64,000 bases of DNA, taken from assembly GCF_000002985.6 (NCBI RefSeq), contig NC_003283.11, positions 9,672,001 through 9,736,000 of the forward strand, read 5' to 3'. Under the pieces are notes generated by a model, which was not told the DNA's origin, did no database searches, and was given only the letters and a program-made list of their open reading frames with translations. Below, piece after piece: positions 1 to 11,300 of this stretch (position 1 is the stretch's first letter; the number at the start of each line of letters is the position of its first letter). The translations under genes and the position numbers were made by a program. This DNA comes from Caenorhabditis elegans. Taxonomy: Eukaryota > Nematoda > Chromadorea > Rhabditida > Rhabditidae.

Positions 1-926
1 AGATACCAATGAATCAGATAGATATGTGGTAAGGAATCCGAGACGAAGAATACCCATTATGATTTGAACAACTCCGACAAGAAGAGTGAGAGCACTTGTA
101 AATACAAGAGGATCCACGTATTCACCAAGGGGATAAACAGAAGGATTGATATCAGATGAGTTGGAAATTGGAATATCTGGAGCCAGTCGAAGTCTTGCGG
201 CTCCTACCATCATTGAAGCTACTGCGAAGACGCCTGGAAAAATGATTTAAAAATGATATTGATTTTAATTAGACCGTTTATTTTGTAAACTGTCATTTCT
301 AAGCCTTACCAATTGAAATATGTCGTGCAGTACCAAAAAACATGTATATTGTGCTCGCAAAAAACGATGAATACATTCCATAAACTGGTGGTACTCCTGC
401 TAAACTAGCATACGCCATTCCTTGTGGAACATGCATAATTCCAACAGTCAGACCGGCAATGACATCTCCATGAAAATGATCTTTCCATTGATAATTTGGC
501 AGCCATTCAAGAATTGGTATGTACTTCTGAAGCTTTTTTCGAAACGGAGAACATTCTTTCTTTTCGACAATATCTTGATCCGTAGTTGTACAGGGTTGGT
601 ACACCTGAAATATTGGAATGAAAGAACTGAAAACATGGAATGTGATCATTTGATAACAACAAAAATCATCTTATCAATACGTTGTTCATTGAAAACAAAA
701 AAAATGGCACTTTGATGAGCCATTTTATTAGATAATTTGATAGCTAAAACTTGGAAATTAATAAAACTGATAGTGAGACAAACATGAATCTAAAATAAAC
801 TGATTCCCTAGTTGATGAGTTTCTATTCTCCGCAGAACTTTCATGGAAGTTGAATTTACTTCAAAATAAATAAAAAACTGAATTCAAAAAAGTACAAACA
901 ACCAAAAAAAAACTCACCTCCTTCAT
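1..926 (-). CDS. sulp-8: SLC26 sulfate/anion permease, N-terminal part (runs off the left edge)
   Basis: Exons read complement(join(<1..233, 310..604, 918..926)). The start ATG at 926 gives MKE-VYQP and has an in-frame TAG just upstream in the same exon, which fixes this start. The 310-604 exon carries the SulP signature (GLTVGIMHVPQGMAYASLAG, then PPVYGMYSSF) of the first membrane helices; the next exon continues with VFAVASMMVGAARLRLAP and the start of another helix. SLC26/SulP proteins exchange sulfate or other anions across the plasma membrane. About 180 residues are inside the window; the rest of the membrane domain and the STAS domain lie to the left. The symbol comes from family plus presumed locus (ZK287.2) and was not checked; the family call is firm. 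Confidence 0.85.
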
Positions 927-1469
927 CACTTTCTATCTGTGAATGATAGTGTCTGCAGTATTGCGGCAATTCCGATTTGAACCTAAATAATGTAAATGAA
1001 ATGCAAAAACTACGAGATGAAAAGTGACAAAAGTCAAGTATACTATACGATTCCAATGATCATTCTCAATTTTTGTGAACCAGATCATTTTTTTGAAAAT
1101 ACACAAGATATTATTTAATTCTGCGATTTTACCTCACTTTTGGCAATTTTTTTTCAAATTAATTTTTCTCGGGTTAAAAATTGAAGTTGAAATATTAACA
1201 TTTTGAAACAGAAACACTGAAGAACATCAAGAGAAAAAAAGGAATATTTTTAAGAAACTGGTAGATTACAAAAAATGTGATTATAAGACCATTTTTATTT
1301 TCCTTTTGACATTTTCATGATAAAAAAGTAAAAAGCAATTTTAGAAAGGAACAAATATTTGAACACTTTTATCACTTGTTGTGTCATAGAAAAGACACGG
1401 TTAATGTATGAAAACTCTGGTTTATGGTGATAAGATAAAAATATATCTACTTCTTTTAAACCAACTCAC

Positions 1470-1565
1470 TTGATTATACGTTTCGTTTCCGTGGGCGTTT
1501 TCAAGCACGAGCCACCGATCATTGTTGTTATTCGCCGACGTCTAATTAGTTTGGTTGCAGCATTT
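1470..1565 (-). other. Candidate 5' non-coding exon of the SLC26 gene
   Basis: A GTGAGT donor on the minus strand ends an exon at 1470; the following intron would use the TTTAG acceptor before 982. The upstream limit is a guess. It contains an ATG (positions 1524-1522) that opens a reading frame out of phase with the transporter, so if transcribed it would form an overlapping upstream ORF. Only the splice signals support it. Confidence 0.35.
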
Positions 1566-4500
1566 TTAGAGCTAAAATCGGTAATATTAAAATGTTTGTT
1601 CATTCAATGAATGAAAGCAATGGGGAATATTCTGTGGAGCACAGTTGCATACACTTTATGCGGGTGTAAACATTCAATAGACAGAGAGGAATAGAGAAGA
1701 ATACAAAAGAGTGCGCAAGGGACATAACTTGATGAATTACTTTAGAAAATCTAGGATGTTCATACTGGCCGGGATTTTTGTTCGTTGAAAATAAGACAAA
1801 GAGTAAGAAAGATAATTAACCTGTAGCCTGAAAGTTTGATAAAAAAAGTGTTCGAGAAAACTAGTTTTTTCAGTTACTTCAAAAATAATAACTACAGTGT
1901 TTGCCACTTTTTTGAAATTGTCGTACATGTCACCATCCCAAAAAATGATTATAAAAAATTTTCCTTTCCTGTAGATTTTTTTCCTGTGAATTTTATTTTT
2001 TATGTGAATTTTATGCTCTCATTAAGTTTCAAATAATCATATTCTAACACTGTAGGGAATTGTTTTTTGATATTATAAAAATTCCCAGTACTCAATTGAA
2101 ATCCACCGAGTTCCTTTTTTCAGATCAGTACAAAATTCAATCATCTGACAAAAATGTACTTTCCTTCATTTTCAGATCAGATCAACGATTTTCAGGAAAA
2201 TTGAAGAAAACAAATTCGAAAGGCTTTGCAATTGTAGCAGGATGTGACAATTTATTTATTTGCTTGTTATGAATCTTCAAACCCTGAAATTACAAATTTA
2301 CATTTACAGCGTCATTTTGTCTTTTCCCAGTTCTTCTTTTGTCTACCTTTTGTTTGGACACAAATCCCTATTGTTATTACTACCGTACTTCTAAGATTTC
2401 CTGACCAAGATTTTGAATTTTAAGACTACGTTATCTCATTTAAATTCCTTTTTACCAAGCCGCCTCTCAATTCCATTTTGGTTTGGGTGTGGTGTGAAAA
2501 AGATTTATGGAAATAGAAATCGGTCCATGGAAACGAATCGGAGCGTTTCGACGGGAAGAATTAAAGAATGGGAAAAGCTAAGATCCGTGAAATTGAAAAT
2601 CAATTTCCCTCTATTTTGGTGGATTGTATTATATAACATTAATTTTCAGTCTGATTTTGTCAAGTTTTTATTATTTTTATTATTTTGTTCAATAACTTCA
2701 TTGTAGTCATTTTTAACAATCGCAAATCAAAACTTAAATTATTTCGAACAGTGTGTAATGAATACATATATACATTAAAATCCAAGAAGTAAAGATTCCA
2801 TGCTCATATATAAGTTCCAAGGATGAGTTGGAAACACGAATGCGTTTGCCAGAATATAAATATCTACCAATTTTTTAACACTTTGGTAATGATTTGTATT
2901 TTTCAAGCGAGTGAGCCATATAAAAGTTCAAAGTTTCTTTAAAAATATAAAGTTACGTGTATTATACGATTCAGTTGAGTGATACAAGTTCTAAATTTAC
3001 CGATAACTTTCTGGCCGGTTTCATTTCAAGAATTTCTTTCCAATTTTTTTTTCATTTATTTGCCCAATTTTACCTAACTGTGAAAATTCTAATACAGTTT
3101 ATCTCACCAGGCTCAGCCTCACTATCAGACTTTAATATAGTTTCTTTCCCTGTTTTGGAAAAAACATTTGAATAAAATCTGGGCAAGCATTTGCCAGTCG
3201 TTGCTGATATAGTTAGAGTTTGAAACTTCCAGAAATTACCAAAACTGTTTACCGTTTACCGATACTTCAAGCACAAAATCCAATATTAAAAATCGTGATT
3301 ATCCCACCTCATAAGCATCTATTTGTTTGCTAACCAAAGGATCTCTGCTTAAAATTTATTTAGACTTCTCACTCTTTCCACAATAATACCAGTTAAAATG
3401 ACGTATGTAGTTTCGTACCTCTCCAACTACATTTCATCAGTCGTTCCCACCACCTCCACTGTTTTCTTAGCTCCACCTCCTTTTCTTAAAACGAAACATA
3501 TAAGAAGCTGTGAATGAGCCATCTTCTTCCAAAACGCCTCCTCAGAAGGCGTGGGTTGCAGGTGTTTCAAGGATCCACTCGAGTGGACGACTTCTTCGTT
3601 TTGCTAAATTGTCTCTGAAATATTTATTGCTTTCTTGTGGGAAATACTCTAACAAGAGAAACTTTCTGTAAAGTTTGAGCTCATTTTTGTCTGGATTTTC
3701 TCTGAGCCAATGGGTTGTAATAAGTTGTTTTTTAGAGCCTCGTATTTTATTTCTCATTTAATCATTTGCCTGCTGATAGTTTTAACTTTGTGAAACTTTT
3801 AAAAATTTAACTTTTATTGTTGCTGTTTGCATTTTAATACCTTTTTAATGTTGCCATTCAAACTGGAGCAGCGTTAGTGGGGGTTAACAATTTAGAGAAA
3901 TTTGACTTTATTATAATCAATTACAAATACTTTAAAGACAATTAAAATATAAAATCCATAGCGAAAACTTTATTTTGGTCGGTTTCCAAGATGAAGTGTG
4001 GCAAAAACTGGGTAATCACCACTTTTTGAGTGCAAATTTAAAAATTTAGAATGTTCTTGAATAGTCCTCTGGAAGTACTCCACCTTTAATGTGTGATCAT
4101 AAACTTTTGCCACATTTTTTCATTAGTATCCACTTTATTCATAAGTTATCATCATAATCATCATAATTTGTGCATCATCTTGCTCTTTTGAGTCATCATT
4201 TCATTTAAACATTTACACATACACTCTTACAACCATCCAAAGAACATGAAGTCTTGGTGAATAATACACGACAGTCGCATTACACTAATGGGCCCATCAT
4301 CATCTATCTTGCTCCCACCCGATTTCTTCCTATTTTTTACACGTGACATAGACACAGTTTCAGTCGTGTCACTATTGCCTTGCTGAAAATTAAATGTCAC
4401 TCAAATTTACTTCCTGTGACCATTTCACAACACCACACACTTCCGGTCGGCTGGAATTAAATGATTATGAATTATACCTCGTGGACCTACTGTAATGAGT

Positions 4501-4999
4501 TATTAATAACGTTTGTTGCAATTTAAATATTGAAAAAAGACATCGACTTTAAAACTAAAGTGATACGTGATAATCATTTGAATCGTTGCCTAATTGTTTG
4601 AGGTGAGATGGAAATCTCTTTTTAAAAATTTACAACCTCGTGACAATTTCATAAAATAATATTTGGTGTTTAGCTTCGGTATACAAGTACAAGCATATGG
4701 TGTCTACAGTAACTACAATAACCTTTCTTGTAATACTTCAATTTCAAAAATAGTTTTTATGTTATAATTGGTATACTAAATAATAAAGACCTATGTTGGT
4801 ACTGGCCCATTATATTTTATGACGTCTCCTCTCGTTTTACTCATTTTTCCCAAACGAAAGAGCACGTTGGCAATGAGCAATGTGATTTTAAGGAAAAGAA
4901 GGGCGGAGCCACCAGACCCATATGCAAAGCAATCCCATTCCTGGTCTCTGCCTTTTTTCCTCGGTGCTCTTAAAATCCGTCTCCTCTCATTTTTACCGC
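1566..4999. other. Intergenic, no gene seen
   Basis: AT-rich sequence between the divergent SLC26 and neuropeptide genes. The open frames here are short, lack family motifs and are not joined by good splice sites. It probably holds promoter sequence for both genes. Confidence 0.6.
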
Positions 5000-5168
5000 A
5001 GTGTTTTGTGTGAACGATTGTTAGGGGGTGAAATCTAACAAAATGAGGAATTGGGTTAGGAATTTGGAATGTGTGTTCGCGACGATATTTGCAGTGTAAT
5101 GGATGAAGAGTTAAGTGAGGTTTAGAGATCATTCTGTGCTAGACAGATAGATTTGTGTTGTTACAAAG
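5000..5168 (+). other. Candidate 5' leader exon of the neuropeptide gene
   Basis: A strong donor (CAAAG then GTAAGTTTTT) closes a possible exon at 5168, and an acceptor (AATTCTAG) at 6263-6264 lies 22 nt before the neuropeptide ATG. The upstream boundary is not determined. A distal non-coding exon is common in nematode neuropeptide genes; here it rests on splice signals alone. Confidence 0.35.
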
Positions 5169-6264
5169 GTAAGTTTTTTTTATAAAGTAGCTTATCTTAT
5201 CAAAACAGAACTTTTTTGATTTTAATATCTCCCTAAAAGCTTTTCATTTCTCAGATGATGTTCGGAGTTGTTTTATTTTTGGAATTCGATAACTGGACTA
5301 TTGTATACTTTCGTTTATACTGCTCGATCAAAACTTTGTTATTGCAAACTGTGAAACATTACTAAAGGATCATTTTTGTCAATCTTACGTCTGACAGTGA
5401 GAATAAATTAAAAATTAAACAAATCAGCTTTGAGCGGATTTTGCTAAGTGAGGTACTCCGATTCCAAAAAAGTTGAGTTACTTGTGGTGATTTCACCAAA
5501 CACGGTAGGATGAATTCTTGCGTACCCTAATTATGAAAGTAAACTTGATGTTTATAATTTTTCAATTAATGGCAACGTAACACTTCTTATGAACACTAGA
5601 GTTATAAATTTGAGTCCACTTTTGTAAAAATATATATTTTCACTTTTTCACAAATTAACAAAATACGAAAACACGATTTTTCTTTCTTTTCACGATATTA
5701 CATCCCACTACTTTGCTTTGAACAGTTATGCAAATTGTCAAAGTTGAACTGATGGGTGGAAAACTAGCAGAGGTAGAACGGTACGGTGTACAACAAAAAA
5801 TATTTTAATGCACTTGCTACCCGCGTCTCGCCTCTTTTTAAGATTTTAAAAATTTTTGGTAACAAAGATTTCCGATATCTCAAATTTACGCACCGTCGAC
5901 CACATCTTACCTCATTTTCCAGAATCCCTTTAAAATTATTTGCGTCATGTGTTATTGATAGAGGTATATATAATATCACTCTAAAAGTATTACCTATACA
6001 CTACAAAAATTGTATGTCTATAGTTATAACGGTTCTCAATAAATTGCCGAATAACAGTCAACAATTTTTCATTTTCCATTTTTATTGACATCGAGTATTA
6101 TCGACACATTAACACCAAACTACTAGATTTGATTGACTTTTATGCTTCTTTTCTATCTTTTCTCAATTGCCCATATTTATTTTCAAGTGATTCTTGTTCT
6201 TTAACTAATTCCCAACATGTCGTTTTTCTTACTGCTCTTATTTTGAATCTTGCGCTAATTCTAG
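5169..6264. other. Presumed leader intron, no gene seen
   Basis: AT-rich, with frequent stops in all frames. It would be the first intron of the neuropeptide gene if the leader exon is real; otherwise it is promoter. Confidence 0.45.
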
Positions 6265-6286
6265 TTACAATTAAAGGTAAAACAAA

Positions 6287-7001
6287 ATGAGCTGCTCCTC
6301 GTCATCGATGCTCTTCTTGGTGCTCATCGCGACCACTGTGCTCATCGCCGAGTCTCGTGTATTCTATAACCGATTCGACGGCGGGCTCTCCTCAGATCGT
6401 TTCATGGAGCAGAAAAGGGATGGTGCTGAAGCCTCGTACGACTATGACGCCAACCAGTGAGTTATTACAATTTTGAGAGCTTTGACATAGAGACAACGGA
6501 AGAATATAATTGAAATCGGCATCGAAATCTAAAAAGGTTGAATTGGAAAAACTCAGATAAATTTAAATTTTTTATGTGTAAAACATCTGAAAATTTGAAA
6601 AATATTGAAAACTTTGAAAAGTCCCTGAATATCTTATGTTACCAAATTTAACTTTCAGTTACCTTATAAAAATATCCATCGGAGTATTTTTCCCCTTTTT
6701 TCTAAACATTTAATTAAAGTTTGCCCTATTATATCATGAGTTTCCCCACATTTAGGGTATTCAGGGTAGTCACCAAATTTTGTTTCAATTAATTCAAATT
6801 TTTAGTGTTTTCATAAAAAATCTTTAAAAAATATGTTTCCATTTTGTAAGGCAAAGTTTCAGAGTAATTCGAAACACAATGAAGCGCAACCGTCAATGCC
6901 TTCTCAACGCTGGTCTCTCTCAAGGATGCGATTTTTCTGATCTCCTTCATGCTCAGACTCAAGCTCGCAAGTTCATGAGCTTTGCCGGACCAGGAAAGTG
7001 A
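6287..7001 (+). CDS. Calcitonin/DH31-like neuropeptide precursor
   Basis: Two exons, join(6287..6456, 6863..7001), encode 102 residues. Residues 1-23 are a signal peptide (MSCSSSSMLFLVLIATTVLI then AES). A dibasic KR at 64-65 precedes one peptide, residues 66-100, followed by G101-K102 and the stop, which implies C-terminal amidation and ends the peptide in Gly-Pro-amide. Cys69 and Cys79 would close an 11-residue ring. A Gly/Ala-Pro-amide C-terminus with an N-terminal Cys ring is the hallmark of the calcitonin/DH31 family, whose members act on class B GPCRs. A second KR at 43-44 could release a spacer peptide. The ATG choice is set by the signal peptide. I could not recall the gene name with certainty, so none is given. 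Confidence 0.85.
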
Positions 7002-7419
7002 AGAGAATCGAGAAGGACACCTCACCTCAAAAGCGACGAAAAATTTACAAAATATTCTTCCAAAGCAATCAAATAGTGCACAATTTTTACAATTTTCAAT
7101 TGTATATAAAAACTGAAATAATCAACAATAAGAATAATAATTTACATTCAATCAAAAATAATAATAATTTGAAACAAAACAATTCTCTCGATCTCTTTAT
7201 CCATATTCTCCATTTCCTTTTCTCTCTCTCTCACTCTCTCCGTCAACTGTTTTTTGCCCATCAATGCACTCACTCTCTTTGAAATGAATGATTACAACTG
7301 TTAACTGTCAATTAATGTCCTGAAACTAAAGTAAGTGACGCTAGGCGGGTGGTTGTAAAACCGTGTCACTAATCAAAATTTTGGGAAGGCTGCCATGTTA
7401 TCACTACTGTCATTTCAAA
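7002..7419. other. Neuropeptide 3' region and short intergenic gap
   Basis: It holds the presumed 3' UTR (AAT-rich runs and a CT-repeat tract at about 7190-7245) and the promoter of the downstream Ly6-like gene. No coding signal was seen. Confidence 0.5.
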
Positions 7420-8142
7420 ATGACGCTGCGGCTCCAAAAGTTTATGGGTTTACTGGTTTTTTTACTGGTTTTATGTCTTTTTGATGATGCTTTTGCTTTA
7501 AAATGCTATGATTCAGAAATGCAGGTAAGATTTATCGTAAATTAGCTCTTTTAAAATATATTTTCTGTTTGAATCTTTAGTTTTCGAAAGTTTTTGAATA
7601 CTTGGTACCGTCAAATAATTTGTTTTGTGGATTTCAAATATGTTTGTACAGTACTTCGAGAACAATTCTGACATTTGCAGTATCAAATTATGTAATTAAT
7701 TAAAATTTAAAAAATAATTTAAAATAAATCATTGATAGTGTCTGACATTTATAGAAGTTTATGACCTCGTTATTTTTTAAACCCTGTGCTAAAAATGCTT
7801 TTTGATTCAATTGAAATACTTAAAATAAACGTAACTTCAGACGGCAAATTGTGAACCTATTCAATTATGGTGTATCAAGTTTATAAATGGTTCTACAATA
7901 ACTCGTGGATGTGCAAATGTGAACGACTACTGTTATGATGAGGATGAAGGGTATTCTTTTTGTTTTCTTAAAACATTGTTTTAGCAGTAGTTGCCTTTTG
8001 TAGATGCTACCCGACACGCGAGGAAAATGGCGTCACACAAAAATGGTGTTGCTGCCAAAAAGACATGTGCAATTCAGTAAATTCTCCCATGGCACTTTTT
8101 TCAGTTTTCTTTATAGTTGTTTCGTTGTGGGTATACTTTTGA
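7420..8142 (+). CDS. Small Ly6/uPAR-like GPI-anchored protein
   Basis: Three exons, join(7420..7524, 7841..7950, 8004..8142), encode 117 residues. The N-terminus is a signal peptide (MTLRLQKFMGLLVFLLVLCL...FALKC). The mature part is cysteine-rich and ends with CCCQKDMCN, the C-C-x(n)-C-N close typical of three-finger Ly6/uPAR domains. A hydrophobic C-terminus (MALFSVFFIVVSLWVYF) fits a GPI-anchor signal, so the protein is likely tethered to the outer plasma membrane. An upstream in-frame ATG at 7363 would add 19 residues ahead of the signal peptide and is less likely. Such nematode proteins often modulate receptors; the partner is unknown. Confidence 0.85.
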
Positions 8143-8194
8143 AGCTTTATTTTCAATTTTAGTTTTTTTTTTAATTTTGAATTCTTTCAACATA

Positions 8195-8204
8195 AATAAA
8201 TAAA
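8195..8204 (+). terminator. Poly(A) signal(s) of the Ly6-like gene
   Basis: Overlapping AATAAA hexamers at 8195-8200 and 8199-8204, 53 nt after the stop codon. Confidence 0.7.
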
Positions 8205-8340
8205 CTGAACAACTATGAGGTTATAAAAAAAAATAAACAATGCATTGAATGTCAAAATTTACATACATGGGGATGAGAATGAGCAAAAAATGATAGTTGC
8301 GAATTTCGCATACTTGACCGAACACATTGTGTCTTTCCCG

Positions 8341-8346
8341 TTTATT
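8341..8346 (-). terminator. Poly(A) signal of the multi-Kunitz gene
   Basis: AATAAA on the minus strand, 29 nt after the stop. The two convergent 3' ends lie within about 150 bp of each other. Confidence 0.65.
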
Positions 8347-8374
8347 TGAGGTTTTGAACTTATTTGTCAATTAG

Positions 8375-11300
8375 TCAATCATCTTCTACAATTGGATCAT
8401 CATTCATTGCCATCAGAAGACGCCTTTTGTAAACAAGATTGTATCCTTGATTACAGCAAAGTCGATTGCATTGAGAATTGCTCACAAAGTTGTTCAGACT
8501 TCCAGTGGGTGAGAAAGCAGCTCCACGACAATTTTGGAAGCTAAATCGAACACATCGATCTGCCAATGGATCGTAAGTAAAACGAATTTCACGGACAGGT
8601 TCGAAGTCTGGACCAGAGCAAACTGAGATTGGTGGACGGGATTGTAGGCAGAAGTTCACTGAAATTAATGAAAATATGTGTATGTGTTATTGCACACTTT
8701 GATGTGCGAAACAGTATTTTTTGGTGGTAGGCGTAAGTGATTTTTTTATGCACAAAGATAGTTGTTTTTGTGATACAATTCTGTGTTTTTAACTACACAA
8801 ACAGTTCAACCTACTTGGTGATGGACAACAATATGCTTCGTTTCCTCTCGGAGTACACACATGATCACCGGGACACTTTGCTGCTTTCGACGGATCACAT
8901 TGAATAGGCGTGCCATCAACAGTAATCAATGGATCTCCTTGTGGACACATGTTCCTCGGCACGAATGTGAATGGAGAAGAAGTTACCGGTGGTGATGGCA
9001 TCAGAGTTGGTGGTGGAGGAGGAACAGCCGACATTGGACTGTTGGCCAGAGCTATGAATTGAAAACTAGTTAAATATTCTCATTTGAATGAACTCACAAC
9101 TAAATTTAATTCCATTTGCCACACATGTTTCCAGACAATCAGTAAGTGAATCAAAATTGTTCTGATTTCCACCTTCTCCAGAATATATAAAATGAAGGCA
9201 TTGTCGATATTCCGGAGAGAAGAAATACCGGGAAAGATATTGATCTCCTTGACCACTAGCTGCTGGTTGTGAACATTGTGATGATGGTGGTGGCATTGGA
9301 GATTGGCAAGTCTTCATACAATCATTTCGAGTCAAAAAATTATTCATATTACCACCGTGTCCAGAATAAAGGAAAGATGTGCATTGACCTGCAGAGTAAG
9401 CCCAACGATGTTCAGAAAGAACTCCGAACCCAACATCAATGGGTTGACCACAAAGATTGTTCGAAGCATGGGTTGCAGGTACAAAGTCAATTACCATATT
9501 GGACGATTGTTCTTGTGGCTGAGAAACTTGAGCGGGAGGTGCAGGAATTGGCATCTGAACAGGTTCGAATGGTGGAGCAGGAATTGATTCAGGAACAAGA
9601 TGGCTCGTTTTTGGACAACAAAGGTTGTGGGGAGTCGATTGAATGCAGTCATGAGAATATGGGCAATCGGACTCGAAATTGCAACTGAAAATAAATTTTT
9701 TGAGAAGACCAGTGATGTTTTACAAGAATTGAAATTGTCTATCGTTTTACTTTTGAAAACAAAACTCACGATAAAAGATGTGTATGAACAGACATCTGCG
9801 GACTTCCTCCAGAACAAACATTTGTTGCTCCACAGGCTCTGCTACAAGAATCAAACGACTGGAAGTTATTCTGATTTCCCTTGAATCCTTTGTAGTAAAA
9901 CGGCTGACACAGTCGAGTTGCTGGATCGAAATACCAACGTCGAAGAAGAACGTTTCCAACTCCTTCTTCAATTGCTTGCTCACACGGCGGCTCATCTGAA
10001 TATACACTATGGTTGCACGTCATCTCAATTTAATTACCCATTATTGGACAGCAAATACTCTGCCCTTGTCCAATTTGACAGAAAGTTCCCATTGGACAAA
10101 TCTCTTGGCGATTCTCGCACATAATTGTAGCATCACCATAAATTGAACGACTGCATGGAGAATCGTTGTTGTCAGGAGGAGACGTGACGTACTAAAAATA
10201 CAAATACCTTTACTAATGACAGACTAAAGATAATACCAAAAATAAAAACTGAAAATAGTGAACTAACCGAGATATTTGGTGGAAGAAGCGTGGGAAGCGG
10301 AGAAATTGTGGTGGTGGGTGGAGGAAGGCTCGGGTATGGGTATATATTGAATGATGGAGTACCAGCTGTTGGTGATAGTGTTGGAATCGGATTAGATATA
10401 ACATATGGATCAGGGGGTGGGGAAGATTGGGAAGGAACGATATAATGAGTTGGTTGTTGAACTGAATTCTCTGTCTTAATGAAGTTGATCGAGACAACAG
10501 GTGAAGTGGATGTCGATCCAGTAACAAAAACACCAACTTGAGAAAGTTGAGACGGGGGTGCGATAGGTCCGACGTTGGGTATTTTAGATTCACCACTTCC
10601 GGAATTTGATGAATTAGTGGCCGATTGTGACGAGTCCGGTGCTTGAGAAGAAGATCCTGAATTGGATGGTGGTGGGATAGGTCCAACAAAAATATTGGAA
10701 GTAGCTGACGCGGGAGAAGAAACATATGGGATTTGAAACTGAGAAGATGTATCAACAACTGTCGAAGTTGCAGAATTTGTAACTGAAGCGGAAGCAGGGA
10801 TTGTTTGAGGAGAAGTATTGTTCTGTGATTGGGTTGAACTCAAAATAACTGAGGAATTCGGTTTTACTTCTGGATAAGCTGGTTGTGGAAGGTAGATAGA
10901 AGACGATGGATAGCCTGGTGGAAGCATGTAGTCAGTTGTTTGATATGGCTCAACCTAAAGCGATGGTTTATTTAAACACAAACTGGTATTTAAAGTTTTG
11001 ATATTTTTGGTTGAAAAAAGGTGATTCCTCAGAGACCTTAAAATTATACGGGTTCGTCTTTTAACCTAATACTCATCAAAACTTTTGACTCAAAATCCGA
11101 ACAACTTTTAAAAAATGATATTGTTTTGCTCACCTTCATTCCAAACTTATTGACTGTTGGTTTTGCGGATCCAAATGGATTCATAGGTATAGGTTGTTGT
11201 TCAACTTGTCCAAATGGAATTGTCTCGTGAGACGAAAATTTTCGTGGGGTCTCCCCAGTTGTTTTCTGATCAGTTGGAACATGTACAAACTCTACTAATT

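Noticed and set aside
4791-5132. 113-residue minus-strand frame and its plus-strand partner
   Set aside because: No motif; overlaps the likely leader/promoter of the neuropeptide gene.
9269-9688. Plus-strand 139-residue frame
   Set aside because: Antisense shadow of the Kunitz exon 9098-9684.
9995-10023. Longer form of the Kunitz exon starting at 10023 (MTCNHSVYS...)
   Set aside because: Would leave an impossible 14-nt intron; the TATATTCAG acceptor at 9996-9998 gives a 42-nt intron and correct phase.
10213-10758. Second minus-strand frame of 181 residues
   Set aside because: Out-of-phase shadow of the P/S/T-rich exon 10268-10954.
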